Shown one piece after another: positions 25,533 to 34,089 of a DNA stretch of 51,443 bases; positions within the stretch are counted from its first letter, which is position 1, and every line of letters begins with the position of its first letter. Both the position numbers and the translations under genes were made by a program. The notes beneath the pieces are model-generated. The model was not told the origin of the DNA, did no database searches, and saw only the letters and a list, made by a program, of their open reading frames with translations. The DNA comes from Verrucomicrobiota bacterium (GTDB lineage Bacteria; Verrucomicrobiota; Verrucomicrobiia; Opitutales; Opitutaceae). The stretch is taken from contig JAEYUW010000015.1 in NCBI GenBank assembly GCA_023432225.1, forward strand, positions 1 to 51,443, written 5' to 3'.

Positions 25533-26918
25533 ATGGCGAGTTCTTCCGACCCGAAACTGGCAAACCGTATTCTGCGCGGCCTCGTAATCGGCATGGCTGC
25601 TGGCGTCCTGACGCTGTTGCTCGGCCCGAAGATTCCCCTGCCGGAGGGATTGCAGGCGTTGGTGAGCCACATCGGCATCAAATCGGCCCCGAACGTCCTC
25701 GAGCTGATGCGCGGACTTTCGACGGTGGCGCTCGATCCCTTTGGCAAGACGTTCCTGCGACTGCTGTTTTTCGTGATCATGCCGCTGGTGTTTGCCTCGC
25801 TCGCGACCGGCGTGGTGCAACTCGGCCGGCCGGAGAAGCTCGGCCCGCTGGCGGGGCGGACGTTCTTTTTCTTTTTCCTCAACATGGCCATCGGCGTCGG
25901 CCTCGGGCTCGTGATGATGAACGTGCTCCAGCCCGGCGACCACCTCGACGAGGCGACCAAGCAACGCCTGCTCGCCGAGTTCGGCAGCGCGGCCCAAAAG
26001 CACGTGCAGACGCAGGCGGGTCAGACGGGGCTCTCCCTGAACGTCATCGTGGAGATGTTCATGCCCGCGAATCTGTTTGCCGCCGTCGTCGGCTCGAGCA
26101 CGGCCCGGATCGGCGACGTGCTGCCGCTGATCCTGTTTGCCATTCTGGTCGGTGTGGTCGGCACCACCTTGGCGGACGACCGGCGCAAGCAACTGCAGGG
26201 CGCGCTCGAACTCGTGACAGAGCTGATGACCGGCATCGTGCACCTCGCGCTGCGGCTGGCGCCGTATGCGGTGCCGTGCCTGATCTACAGCGTCATCGTC
26301 AAGTCAGGCCTCGATATCATCGTGGCGCTCGGGGTGTTCGTGCTCGGGTGCGCGGGCGTGATGGCGCTGCACCTGTTCGGCACCATGTCGATCTGGCTGC
26401 GGATTTGGACGTCGTGGCGGCCGCGCGCGTATTTCGCGGCGATCAAGGATGTGCTCGTGACCGCGTTTTCGACCAGCTCGAGCAATGCCACGCTCCCGGC
26501 GGCACTGGAAAATGCGACGGAGAAGCTGAAAGTCTCCCCCAGCACTGCGGGTTTCGTGCTTCCGCTCGGCACGACGATGAACATGAGCGGCACGGCGCTC
26601 TATGAGGGCTGCGTGGTGCTGTTCGTGGCGCAGGTCTTCGGGGTCGATCTGACGATCGGACAGCAAATCACGCTGCTCTTGCTGTCGGTGCTCAGTGCGG
26701 TGGCGGTGGCGGGGATCCCCGGCGGGTCGCTGCCGCTGATCGCAGGCCTGCTCATCACGTTTGGCATTCCGCCGGAAGGGATTGGCATCATTCTCGGCAC
26801 CGACCGCATTCTCGACATGTGCCGCACGGCCACGAACGTCGGTTGCGACGTCACCACGGCGGTGGTGGTCGACGCGCTCGTCAGGAAGGGCGAGGCGAAG
26901 GCGGCAGCGCGGTCGTAG
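25533..26918 (+). CDS. Sodium/proton-dicarboxylate or amino-acid symporter (DAACS/DctA family)
   Basis: Secondary transporter of the glutamate/C4-dicarboxylate family, 461 residues from the ATG at 25533 (MASSSDPKLANRILRG). Signature segments are STSSSNATLPAALENA (hairpin 1), LPLGTTMNMSGTALYEG (the NMSGT substrate/sodium motif of helix 7), AVAGIPGGSLPLIAG (hairpin 2) and TDRILDMCRTATNVGCD (helix 8 with the conserved Asp and Arg). The unusual element is an insertion of about 60 residues early on (around 130-190) between helices 3 and 4. The last 38 bp overlap the convergent BamE-like gene. Substrate may be dicarboxylates or acidic amino acids. Confidence 0.9.
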   Translation: MASSSDPKLANRILRGLVIGMAAGVLTLLLGPKIPLPEGLQALVSHIGIKSAPNVLELMRGLSTVALDPFGKTFLRLLFFVIMPLVFASLATGVVQLGRPEKLGPLAGRTFFFFFLNMAIGVGLGLVMMNVLQPGDHLDEATKQRLLAEFGSAAQKHVQTQAGQTGLSLNVIVEMFMPANLFAAVVGSSTARIGDVLPLILFAILVGVVGTTLADDRRKQLQGALELVTELMTGIVHLALRLAPYAVPCLIYSVIVKSGLDIIVALGVFVLGCAGVMALHLFGTMSIWLRIWTSWRPRAYFAAIKDVLVTAFSTSSSNATLPAALENATEKLKVSPSTAGFVLPLGTTMNMSGTALYEGCVVLFVAQVFGVDLTIGQQITLLLLSVLSAVAVAGIPGGSLPLIAGLLITFGIPPEGIGIILGTDRILDMCRTATNVGCDVTTAVVVDALVRKGEAKAAARS

Positions 26919-27201
26919 TGTGCCGCTGGGTCACGGGGGCCGAGGCGGGTTTCACGCCTTGGGGCGCGGTCCAGGCGGTGACCTCGCCGCGCGTGAACTG
27001 CACTTCGCAACCCGCATCGTAGACCCAACGCTCGTAGCCGCGGGCGGCGTTGCGCAACAGCGGTTCGCCGAGGAGGTCGCTCACCTGTTCGCGGGAAATG
27101 CCGACGCGCACCTGCGCCCAACGCACCGACTCGCTGGGAGCGATGAGCGTGGTGGGAGCGGTAGGACTGAGCACTGCGAGTAATAGCACGGCCGCGAACA
27201 T
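26881..27201 (-). CDS. Small exported protein, BamE/SmpA-like fold
   Basis: Predicted exported protein of 106 residues, not assigned to a named gene. A hydrophobic N-terminus (MFAAVLLLAVLSPTAP) resembles a signal peptide. The core, residues about 27-80, reads WAQVRVGISREQVSDLLGEP, then a short loop and WVYDAGCEVQFTRGEVTAW, which is the helix-helix-strand pattern of BamE/SmpA domains (G-x-S-x-x-x-V-x-x-LLG-x-P then V-x-F-x-x-G-x-V). The Ser/Pro-rich tail overlaps the end of the DctA-like gene by 38 bp on the opposite strand. It lacks a lipobox, so it is not a standard BamE lipoprotein. Confidence 0.7.
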   Translation of the reverse strand: MFAAVLLLAVLSPTAPTTLIAPSESVRWAQVRVGISREQVSDLLGEPLLRNAARGYERWVYDAGCEVQFTRGEVTAWTAPQGVKPASAPVTQRHTTTALPPSPRPS

Positions 27202-27250
27202 GGCCTCCTTATCGCCCGAATCGCCGGACAGCGGCAGCCTAATCCGTGTC

Positions 27251-27386
27251 GCGCGGGGCTATTTACCGTTTCTTCGCGATGCAGCTGCGCATTTGTTGCT
27301 CTGGCGTGATGAAGGAAATGTATGAGAGATCACGCATTTCCCTGCTACCTGTGCGCAGATTTTGCCTCAGCATTGCGCGGGGCTAT
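27251..27386 (+). promoter_or_regulatory. Direct repeat and palindrome upstream of the PocR-AraC gene
   Basis: GCGCGGGGCTAT occurs at 27251-27262 and again at 27375-27386, both in the same orientation and each followed within 12 nt by a CTTCGC or TTTCGC segment. Between them lies an operator-like palindrome, GGAAATG (27314-27320) and CATTTCC (27335-27341), with an inner TGA/TCA pair; 10 of 14 positions are symmetric. The stretch 27202-27409 holds no gene. Confidence 0.5.
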
Positions 27387-27409
27387 CAAATTCTTTCGCT
27401 AACCGCGTA

Positions 27410-28309
27410 GTGAATTCCTCGGACGAAACCCGCCGCAGCCGTGAGCTCGTGAAACAGCTCAAAGAGTCGCAGATCTACCGCGACTACGAAGCGGCGTTTC
27501 GCGAGACGACCGGCTTGCCGATCACGCTTCGCCCGCTCGAGGCGTTTGACCTGCCGCACCACGGCGATCCGAACGAGAGCCCGTTCTGCTCGCTGATGGC
27601 GACGACGAATCACACCTGCTCCGCGTGCCTGCAGCTGCAGAAGCGCGTCGAGGAGGAGTCGAAGATGGAGCCGAAGACGCTGAAGTGCTTCGCGGGCCTC
27701 TGCGACTCGGCGGTGCCCGTGCGCGTCGGTGAAAATCTCGTCGCCTTCCTGCAGACCGGCCAGGTGCTGTTGCACAAGCCGAATTCGAAGGAGTTCAACA
27801 AGCTCGCGCGCGAGGTCATCAATTGGGGCGTGCAGGCGGACCTGAAGAAGCTCGAGGAGGCTTACTACCAGTCGCGCATCCTCGACCGGAAGCAATACGA
27901 GGCCGTGTTGCGCTTGCTCACGATTTTCGCCCAGCACCTGTCGTCATTGAGCAACCAGCTCATGCTCGCGGCCAAGCAGGCCGAGTCGCCGATGATCACG
28001 CGCGCCAAGGCCTTCATCGCCGAGCACCAGCACGAGGAAATCTCGCTGCGACAGGTGGCGGCTTCGGTGAACACGAGCGCGTTTTATTTCTGCAAGATGT
28101 TCAAGCAGGCGACCGGCCTGACGTTCACCGATTATCTCGCGCGCGTGCGCATCGAGAAGGTGAAGAACCTCCTGCTGAATCCGCACAAGCGCATCAGCGA
28201 GGCGGCCTACGAGACGGGTTTCCAGTCGCTGTCGCAGTTCAACCGCGTGTTCCGCAAGATCGTCGGCGAATCGCCAACGACCTGGCGGGCGAAGTTGAAG
28301 CAGGGTTGA
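27410..28309 (+). CDS. AraC-family regulator with PocR ligand-binding domain
   Basis: Transcription regulator, 299 residues if started at GTG 27410; a TTG at 27362 would add 16 residues with no homology. The N-terminal PocR domain (about 10-170) contains GDPNESPFCSLMATTNHTCSACLQLQ and LKCFAGLCDSAVPVRVGENLVAFLQTGQV, with conserved cysteines that may bind a ligand or metal centre. The C-terminal AraC domain (about 200-297) has two helix-turn-helix motifs, ISLRQVAASVNTSAFYFCKM and ISEAAYETGFQSLSQFNRVF. PocR in Salmonella senses propanediol; the ligand here is unknown. The gene is 53 bp from the convergent His-rich protein gene, and its own promoter region holds repeat sites. Confidence 0.88.
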   Translation: MNSSDETRRSRELVKQLKESQIYRDYEAAFRETTGLPITLRPLEAFDLPHHGDPNESPFCSLMATTNHTCSACLQLQKRVEEESKMEPKTLKCFAGLCDSAVPVRVGENLVAFLQTGQVLLHKPNSKEFNKLAREVINWGVQADLKKLEEAYYQSRILDRKQYEAVLRLLTIFAQHLSSLSNQLMLAAKQAESPMITRAKAFIAEHQHEEISLRQVAASVNTSAFYFCKMFKQATGLTFTDYLARVRIEKVKNLLLNPHKRISEAAYETGFQSLSQFNRVFRKIVGESPTTWRAKLKQG

Positions 28310-28332
28310 TCAGCCGGTGCCGACACGGTCCG

Positions 28333-28362
28333 TCCGCGCATCGCGCGCACAGCGCGCGCGGA
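28333..28362. terminator. Possible hairpin between convergent genes
   Basis: TCCGCGC (28333-28339) and GCGCGGA (28356-28362) are inverted repeats with an alternative inner pairing GCGCGC/GCGCGC. It lies between the AraC gene and the convergent 160-residue protein. No T-run. Confidence 0.35.
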
Positions 28363-28845
28363 TCAGGCCAGCTTGGCGCGGCGCGTCCGATGATGGTGCG
28401 TCGAGTGCACCGCCGGCGTCTGGCAGGCCGACGATGTGCGGTTCAGGCACACGGAGCAAAGGGTGTCGATCTCCTGCTGCGCGAGCAGGTGAAAGCTGGT
28501 CAGCAGCGCATCGAGCATGGGCTGAGGCAGGCTTTTGGCGGCGACGAGGTGCACGGCCAGTTCGCCCGTCGCGTAGTAGTTCAGCAAGGGATTCAGTCCG
28601 CAGCCGCAGTGCCGTTGGAGCGGAACGAGCAACGCCGAGGATTTGCGCAGGACGGCGTCGAGCGGATGCTCCGCGAGCGCGTGGAACACCTGCGTCAGCG
28701 TCTCGTCCATTAGATAGAGCAGCGTGTCCGGGTTGCCCAACGGCGACGGTGCCGGCTCGGCGCGCAAGAGGGATTCCCATTCCTTTTTAATGGCGGGTCG
28801 AATTCCCTCTAATTGCGCTGACTCGGGGGCGTCCACGGGCGCCAT
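28363..28845 (-). CDS. Uncharacterised protein with Cys and His-rich C-terminus
   Basis: Unrecognised protein of 160 residues, probably cytoplasmic (no signal peptide or membrane helix). It has a helical body (about 10-130) containing the dense cysteine motif HCGCGLNPLLNYYATGELA near residue 80. A tail follows with CSVCLNRTSSAC and then VHSTHHHRTRR, a cluster of cysteines and histidines that looks metal-binding. It is divergent from the cbb3 oxidase cluster with 163 bp between, and convergent with the PocR-AraC gene. Position and metal ligands suggest a role linked to oxidase expression or copper/haem supply, but that is inference. Codon use and length look genuine. Confidence 0.7.
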   Translation of the reverse strand: MAPVDAPESAQLEGIRPAIKKEWESLLRAEPAPSPLGNPDTLLYLMDETLTQVFHALAEHPLDAVLRKSSALLVPLQRHCGCGLNPLLNYYATGELAVHLVAAKSLPQPMLDALLTSFHLLAQQEIDTLCSVCLNRTSSACQTPAVHSTHHHRTRRAKLA

Positions 28846-29008
28846 TTTGCCACGCCCTACATGCGTTCGCTTTGCAGGGCTTGGTCATCCGTGCGCATAT
28901 CTTGGAGAAAGGGCGGCATGGTCCGCCAAGAACTAGGCGCTTAAAGGCAACCCGTGCGCAGCGGGATAGGGGAAAATCCGGATAGTAACAGCGACATTCC
29001 TCCACGCC

Positions 29009-29221
29009 ATGTCTGTCATCCCGATTACGGTCTTCCTCAGCCTGTTATTGGCTGCGCTTTTCGTCGTGCTGTTCTTCCGCGAACAACGCCGCCACCGCTT
29101 CGCGAGCGCCGAGCGCGATTCGCTGCTGCCGCTCGCTGACGAGCGTCCAGCGAGCGCGAAAAATTCCCCCGCCATTGCTGTGTCGCCCGACGCTCCGGCG
29201 CCGGGCGACCTCTATTTTTAA
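29009..29221 (+). CDS. Small membrane protein, CcoS-like
   Basis: Seventy-residue protein with one N-terminal transmembrane helix (about 4-22, ITVFLSLLLAALFVVLFF) followed by a basic and then Ala/Pro-rich tail. It resembles CcoS/FixS, a short single-helix factor needed to put haem and copper into cbb3 oxidase subunit I, but CcoS proteins are very short and weakly conserved, so the name rests on size, topology and position. It is 21 bp upstream of ccoNO, and no other CcoS candidate is in the cluster, which supports the assignment. Confidence 0.55.
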   Translation: MSVIPITVFLSLLLAALFVVLFFREQRRHRFASAERDSLLPLADERPASAKNSPAIAVSPDAPAPGDLYF

Positions 29222-29242
29222 CCCCCTCTGTTCGCACACATC

Positions 29243-31558
29243 ATGACGACAGGACAAAAAACCACCATTGAGTTTAACGATAAGGTCGTTCGGCAATTCC
29301 TGATCGCGTCGATTGTCTTCGGCGTGGTCGGCATGCTGGTCGGCGTCCTCATCGCGACGCAGCTCAACTTCTGGCAGGCCAACTTCGGCCTGTCGTTCAC
29401 TAGCTTCGGTCGCCTGCGCCCGCTGCACACCAACGCGGTGATCTTCGCGTTCGTCGGCAACATGATGTTCGCCGGCATCTACTACTCGACGCAGCGCTTG
29501 GTGAAGGCGCGCCTCGCGAGCGATTTTCTTTCCGCCCTGCACTTCTGGGGCTGGCAGGCGATCATCGTCGCCGCCGCGATCACGCTCCCGCTGGGCCTCA
29601 CGCGCGGCAAGGAATACGCGGAACTCATCTGGCCCATCAACATCGCGGTCGCGTTCATCTGGGTCGTCTTTGCGGTGAACTTTTTCTGGACGCTGGCGAA
29701 GCGCAACGAGAAGTCCCTCTACGTCGCGATCTGGTTCTACATCGCGACGATCATCACCGTGGCGATGCTCTACATCGTCAACCACCTCTCGATCCCGACG
29801 TCGTGGCTCCACTCCTATGGCGTGTTCGCCGGCGCGCAGGACGGTCTCGTGCAATGGTGGTATGGCCACAACGCCGTAGCGTTCTTCCTCACCACGCCGA
29901 TCCTCGGCATCATGTATTACTTCCTGCCGAAGGCGGCGGAGCGTCCGGTGTATTCGTATCGCCTCTCGGTCGTGCACTTCTGGTCGCTGGTGTTCCTCTA
30001 CATCTGGGCCGGCCCGCACCACTTGCTGAACACCGCGCTGCCGAACTGGCTGCAGCTGCTCGGCATGACGTTCTCGCTCATGCTCTGGGCGCCGTCCTGG
30101 GGCGGCATGCTCAACGGCCTGCTCACGCTGCGCGGCGCGTGGGACAAGCTCCGCACCGATCCCGTGATCAAGTTCTTCGCGGCCGGCGTGACGTTCTACG
30201 GCATGGCCACGTTCGAAGGGCCGCTCCTCTCGATCAAGGCCGTCAGCGCGCTTGGCCACTACACCGACTGGATCATCGGTCACGTGCACGGCGGCGCGCT
30301 CGGCTGGAACGGCTTCATGGCCGCGGGCATGTTCTACTGGCTCGTCCCGCGCCTGTGGAACAAGCCGCTGCATTCGCAATCGATGGCGAATCTCCACTTC
30401 TGGTTGGGGACGTTCGGCATTCTCCTCTACATGGGCGCCATGTGGGCTTCCGGCATCGGCCAGGGCCTCATGCTCAACGCCACGGCCGAGAACGGCACGA
30501 TCCTCAAGTATCCGAACTTCCTCGAGACCGTTAACGCCATCCGCCCGCTCATGGCGCTGCGCATCGTCGGTGGCGTGCTCTACCTCACCGGCTTCGTGCT
30601 GATGGCTTACAACATCTACAAGTCCGTCTCCGGCGCCAAGGCCGTCAACGGCACGATGGAAGTCTACGTCGAGAAATTCGAGCCGCGCGAGAAGCTCTCC
30701 GTCTCCGGCACCTTCCTCAACGCCCCGGTCGTTTACTCGACCCTCGGTTGCGTCGCCGCCTGCGTGTGGATGTTCACCAGCGGCTGGGTCAATCTGCTCG
30801 GCCTCTTCGCCACCGTCCTCGCGACGCTGATGGCCATCGGCCATTTCCAAACCCGCGGCACCGCGTGGGGCGAGTGGTATGATAAGCTCCTCCTGAACGC
30901 GATGCCCTTCACCGTGCTCACGTTCCTCGCCGTCGCCGCCGGCGGCCTGATCCAGATCGTGCCGATGCTCACGATCGACCAGCAGCTCCAGACCGAGGAC
31001 CGCAAGGCCGACGTCTACACGCCGCTCGAACTCGCCGGCCGCGACATCTACGTCCGCGAAGGCTGCTACACCTGCCACTCGCAGATGATCCGCACGCTCG
31101 TGCCCGACGTCATGCGCTACGGCGATTACTCGCGCCTCGGCGAATCCATCTGGGACCACCCGTATCAATGGGGCTCGAAGCGCAACGGCCCCGACCTCGC
31201 CCGCGTCGGTGGAAAATACAACCACGCCTGGCACTTCGACCACATGAAGGACCCGCGCTCGATCTCGACCGGCTCCAACATGCCGACCTACGGCAACCTC
31301 CAGGAGAACGACACGGACTACGCCTCGCTCCCGAAGAAAATCGCCGTCCAGAAAATGCTCGGCGTTCCGTTCCCGGCCTGGTCCGACTCGATGATCCAGA
31401 CCCTCGCCAAATCGCAGGCCGAGGAAATCGCGAAGGATCTTCAGGCGCAGGGCCGCTACATCGCACCCGACAAGGAGATCGTCGCACTCATCAGCTACCT
31501 CCAGTCGCTCGGCAAAAAGTGGACGCCCCCGTCCGCCGCCGCCGCTGCCACGCCGTAA
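29243..31558 (+). CDS. ccoNO: cbb3 cytochrome c oxidase, fused subunits I and II (CcoNO)
   Basis: Catalytic core of the oxygen-reducing proton pump, 771 residues, combining CcoN and CcoO in one chain. The N-terminal part (about 1-540) is the haem-copper oxidase subunit I with twelve or more helices and histidine ligands in LRPLHTNAVIF, WWYGHNAVAFFL, WAGPHHLLNTALP and DWIIGHVHGGALGWNG. After a linker and another membrane segment, the C-terminal part (about 590-770) is CcoO: the c-type haem motif CYTCH (608-612) follows VREG, and the axial Met is probably in STGSNMPTY. Fused CcoNO occurs in several phyla including verrucomicrobia. It is followed by ccoQ 19 bp later. Confidence 0.95.
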   Translation: MTTGQKTTIEFNDKVVRQFLIASIVFGVVGMLVGVLIATQLNFWQANFGLSFTSFGRLRPLHTNAVIFAFVGNMMFAGIYYSTQRLVKARLASDFLSALHFWGWQAIIVAAAITLPLGLTRGKEYAELIWPINIAVAFIWVVFAVNFFWTLAKRNEKSLYVAIWFYIATIITVAMLYIVNHLSIPTSWLHSYGVFAGAQDGLVQWWYGHNAVAFFLTTPILGIMYYFLPKAAERPVYSYRLSVVHFWSLVFLYIWAGPHHLLNTALPNWLQLLGMTFSLMLWAPSWGGMLNGLLTLRGAWDKLRTDPVIKFFAAGVTFYGMATFEGPLLSIKAVSALGHYTDWIIGHVHGGALGWNGFMAAGMFYWLVPRLWNKPLHSQSMANLHFWLGTFGILLYMGAMWASGIGQGLMLNATAENGTILKYPNFLETVNAIRPLMALRIVGGVLYLTGFVLMAYNIYKSVSGAKAVNGTMEVYVEKFEPREKLSVSGTFLNAPVVYSTLGCVAACVWMFTSGWVNLLGLFATVLATLMAIGHFQTRGTAWGEWYDKLLLNAMPFTVLTFLAVAAGGLIQIVPMLTIDQQLQTEDRKADVYTPLELAGRDIYVREGCYTCHSQMIRTLVPDVMRYGDYSRLGESIWDHPYQWGSKRNGPDLARVGGKYNHAWHFDHMKDPRSISTGSNMPTYGNLQENDTDYASLPKKIAVQKMLGVPFPAWSDSMIQTLAKSQAEEIAKDLQAQGRYIAPDKEIVALISYLQSLGKKWTPPSAAAAATP

Positions 31559-31577
31559 TCCTTAACCGCCTCCTCCC

Positions 31578-31736
31578 ATGCTCCGCCGCATCATCTACGA
31601 AGACTGGCAGCTGATCTTCCCCGTCGTCGCCCTCGCGGTCGCGTCGCTCGTCTACCTGGCCGCCGCCTGGCGCGCCACGAAGATGAAACCCGCGCAGGTC
31701 GATCGCCTCGCGAACCTGCCCTTCGAAAAAGAGTAA
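31578..31736 (+). CDS. ccoQ: cbb3 oxidase small subunit CcoQ
   Basis: Fifty-two-residue membrane peptide between ccoNO and ccoP. It begins MLRRIIYEDWQLIFPVVALA, has one transmembrane helix (about 11-30), and ends in a short polar tail FEKE. Size, topology and operon position fit CcoQ, which stabilises the interaction of CcoP with the CcoNO core. The sequence itself is too short for a secure family match, so position carries much of the call. The gaps are 19 bp to ccoNO and 20 bp to ccoP. Confidence 0.8.
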   Translation: MLRRIIYEDWQLIFPVVALAVASLVYLAAAWRATKMKPAQVDRLANLPFEKE

Positions 31737-31756
31737 CCTCTCCGCTGCCCCCGCCC

Positions 31757-32335
31757 ATGAATTCCCAGCCTCCCGCCGATCACGACGAGAAACTGCGTCC
31801 GCATACCTACGACGGCATCCAAGAATACGACAAGCGCCTGCCGAACTGGTGGCTCTACACGCTCTACGGCGCCATCGCGTTCTGGATCTTCTATTGGTTC
31901 GCGAACCAGATCGCTCACATCGTCCCCGCCGACGGCGCCCAGGTCGACACTGCGATGGCCAAGATCAACGCCGTGAAGATGGCGTCCTCGATCGACGTCA
32001 ACAACGACGACCTCTTCTGGCAGATGAGCCAGAACCCGGAGTTCATCAATGCCGGCAAGCAAACCTTCGACTCGCTCTGTGTGCAGTGCCACCTGCCGAG
32101 CATGAAGGGCAAAGGCGAGAACCCCGCCGCCGTCGGTCCGAATCTCGTCGACACCGCGTGGATCCACGGCGGCACGCCGAAGGAAGTCTACGCCACCATC
32201 TCCAAAGGCGTCCTCGCGAAAGGCATGCCCTCGTGGGAACCGGTGCTCGGCCAGAAGAAAGTCGCCGAAGTCGCTGCCTACATCCTCTCGAAGCACAAAA
32301 AAGGCGAAGAGATCACCGTCGAAGTTTCCAAGTAA
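31757..32335 (+). CDS. ccoP: cbb3 oxidase subunit III (CcoP), single-haem form
   Basis: Membrane-anchored c-type cytochrome that passes electrons to the oxidase core, 192 residues. The N-terminal CcoP_N motif (HTYDGIQEYDKRLPNWWLYT) and one helix (about 36-52) are followed by one cytochrome c domain with CVQCH (108-112) and a probable axial Met in LAKGMPSW. Classical CcoP proteins have about 300 residues and two haem domains; here only one is encoded and the frame ends cleanly at EITVEVSK, so this is a genuine mono-haem form and not a truncation. ATG at 31757 is 20 bp after ccoQ. Confidence 0.92.
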   Translation: MNSQPPADHDEKLRPHTYDGIQEYDKRLPNWWLYTLYGAIAFWIFYWFANQIAHIVPADGAQVDTAMAKINAVKMASSIDVNNDDLFWQMSQNPEFINAGKQTFDSLCVQCHLPSMKGKGENPAAVGPNLVDTAWIHGGTPKEVYATISKGVLAKGMPSWEPVLGQKKVAEVAAYILSKHKKGEEITVEVSK

Positions 32336-32395
32336 CCATGCACAGGCGCGCGCCACGCCATGGGCGCCGCCACCCGCCTTCGCTCAACCCACGAC

Positions 32396-33898
32396 ATGAG
32401 CGCAGATCCTAAACCGAACACGCCTCCTCCGTCCGCGCCGTCCTCCCGGCCGACTCCCCCGAAGCCCGCGACCTCCGCGCGCCACCTCCCGTCGCGTGAC
32501 TCCGTCACGACGATCAACGACGACGGCTCGCGGTATTTCCTGCATCCAGCCGACGTCCATGGCTGGTTCACCCGCTGGCGCCGCTTCCTGGGCCTGTTCC
32601 TGATCGGCGTTTACCTGCTGTTGCCGTGGATTCCGATCGACGGTTATCCGGCGGTGTTCCTCGACCTGGCGGAGCGACGCTTCCACTTCTTCGGCTACAC
32701 GCTCGCGGCGCAGGACACCTGGCTGCTGTTCTTCGCGCTCACCGGCGTCGGTTTCAGCCTGTTCTTCATCACGGCGCTCCTCGGTCGCGTTTGGTGCGGC
32801 TACGCGTGCCCGCAAACCGTTTTTCTCGAGCACATCTACCGTCGCATCGAGCGCATGGTCGAAGGCGACGCGCCCACGCGCCGCAAGCTCGACGCCGCGC
32901 CGATGAGCGGCGGCAAGCTCGCGCGCCGGGTCCTCAAGCACGCGCTCTATCTCTTAACCACGCTCGCCATCACGCACCTGTTCCTCGCCTACTTCGTCAG
33001 CTGGCCCGAGGTCTGGCACATGATGTCCTCCGCGCCGCGCGAGAACTGGGCGTCGTTCGTGTTCATGGCGATCGCCACGGGCATTCTCTATTTCAACTTC
33101 GCCTGGTTCCGCGAGCAGCTCTGCATCGTCATCTGCCCCTACGGTCGCCTGCAATCCGCGCTCTCTGACGACCACACGGTCACCGTCGGCTACGACGCCA
33201 AGCGCGGCGAGCCGCGCGGCAAGCTCGGCACGCCGGACGCCGGCTCCTGTATCGACTGCAATCGCTGCGTGCAGGTTTGCCCCACCGGCATCGATATCCG
33301 CCACGCCAGCCTGCAGCTCGAGTGCATCGCCTGCGCCGCGTGCATCGACGCGTGCGACGAGGTGATGACCAAGGTCAAACGCCCGACGGGACTGATCCGC
33401 TACGATTCGCACACCGCCTTCGCGGGCGGCAAGACCCGCTGGGTGCGCCCGCGCACCATCGTCTATTTTGTGCTCCTGCTGATCGGCATCGCGGTGGCGT
33501 CGTTCGCGTTTTCGTCGGTGAAACCGGCCAGCATGATCGTGTTTCGCATGACCGGCGCCGCCTACTTCGTCGACCGCGACGACGTGCGGAATCAGTTCAT
33601 GCTGCGCATCGTCAACAAGCGCAACGTGCCCGCGACCTATCGCGTGCACCTCGACGGTATCCCGGACCACGTCGAGCAAAACGGCTTCACCGCCGCGGTC
33701 ACCGTCGCGCCCTTGGCCGAGCACGTCTCGCCGCTCGTGCTCACCATCGATCGCAAGCACTACGTTGGCCCCTTCAAGTTCACGGTGTCCGTCGAGAACG
33801 AGCCGAAATCCTTCACACTCGCGCGGCAGATTGAATTTCTCGGACCCGACGCCCGCCTCCTCGAAAACGAGGACCGAGAAAAAGGCATCAAGCGCTGA
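32396..33898 (+). CDS. ccoG: cbb3 oxidase assembly protein CcoG (ferredoxin-like)
   Basis: Membrane iron-sulfur protein of the CcoG/FixG/RdxA family, 500 residues. It reduces copper(II) and supports copper delivery during cbb3 assembly. A Pro/Ser-rich N-terminus (1-40) leads to membrane helices (FLGLFLIGVYLLLPWIPIDG, and others), the NapH/MauN-like motif VWCGYACPQTVFLEHIYRRIER and CIVICPYGRLQSAL, then two 4Fe-4S sites: CIDCNRCVQVCP (Cys285, 288, 291, 295) and CIACAACIDAC (Cys310, 313, 316, 320). A C-terminal immunoglobulin-like IG_FixG domain (about 390-495) ends the chain. ATG 32396 is preferred over an upstream ATG without homology. Confidence 0.95.
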   Translation: MSADPKPNTPPPSAPSSRPTPPKPATSARHLPSRDSVTTINDDGSRYFLHPADVHGWFTRWRRFLGLFLIGVYLLLPWIPIDGYPAVFLDLAERRFHFFGYTLAAQDTWLLFFALTGVGFSLFFITALLGRVWCGYACPQTVFLEHIYRRIERMVEGDAPTRRKLDAAPMSGGKLARRVLKHALYLLTTLAITHLFLAYFVSWPEVWHMMSSAPRENWASFVFMAIATGILYFNFAWFREQLCIVICPYGRLQSALSDDHTVTVGYDAKRGEPRGKLGTPDAGSCIDCNRCVQVCPTGIDIRHASLQLECIACAACIDACDEVMTKVKRPTGLIRYDSHTAFAGGKTRWVRPRTIVYFVLLLIGIAVASFAFSSVKPASMIVFRMTGAAYFVDRDDVRNQFMLRIVNKRNVPATYRVHLDGIPDHVEQNGFTAAVTVAPLAEHVSPLVLTIDRKHYVGPFKFTVSVENEPKSFTLARQIEFLGPDARLLENEDREKGIKR

Positions 33899-33903
33899 AC
33901 GCC

Positions 33904-34089
33904 ATGGACGCCTCCACGCCATCGTCCACCGGCGCTCAGCCGAGTGAGAACAAATCCAGCCGTGGCCTCTGGCTGTGGGTTACGCTGATCTTCGCCTTCA
34001 GCGCGATGCTCTGGGCCGTCTTGTTCACCGCGTCGCGCTACATCGACACGCGCGAAGTGCCGCTGGCCACGAAGGAGGCGAAGCCATGA
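33904..34089 (+). CDS. Small single-helix membrane protein of the cbb3 cluster (FixH-like position)
   Basis: Sixty-one-residue protein with a polar N-terminus (MDASTPSSTGAQPSENKSS), one transmembrane helix (about 21-43, GLWLWVTLIFAFSAMLWAVLF) and a short basic/acidic tail. It sits where many cbb3 clusters have ccoH/fixH, but it is far shorter than FixH (about 150-170) and lacks its C-terminal domain. The match is by position only. Its TGA overlaps the ATG of the next gene (ATGA), so the two are translationally coupled. Confidence 0.6.
   Translation: MDASTPSSTGAQPSENKSSRGLWLWVTLIFAFSAMLWAVLFTASRYIDTREVPLATKEAKP

Noticed and set aside
28846..29008. An FNR/ANR box (TTGAT-N4-ATCAA) upstream of the cbb3 cluster was sought
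   Set aside because: No acceptable match was found, so oxygen regulation cannot be claimed from sequence.
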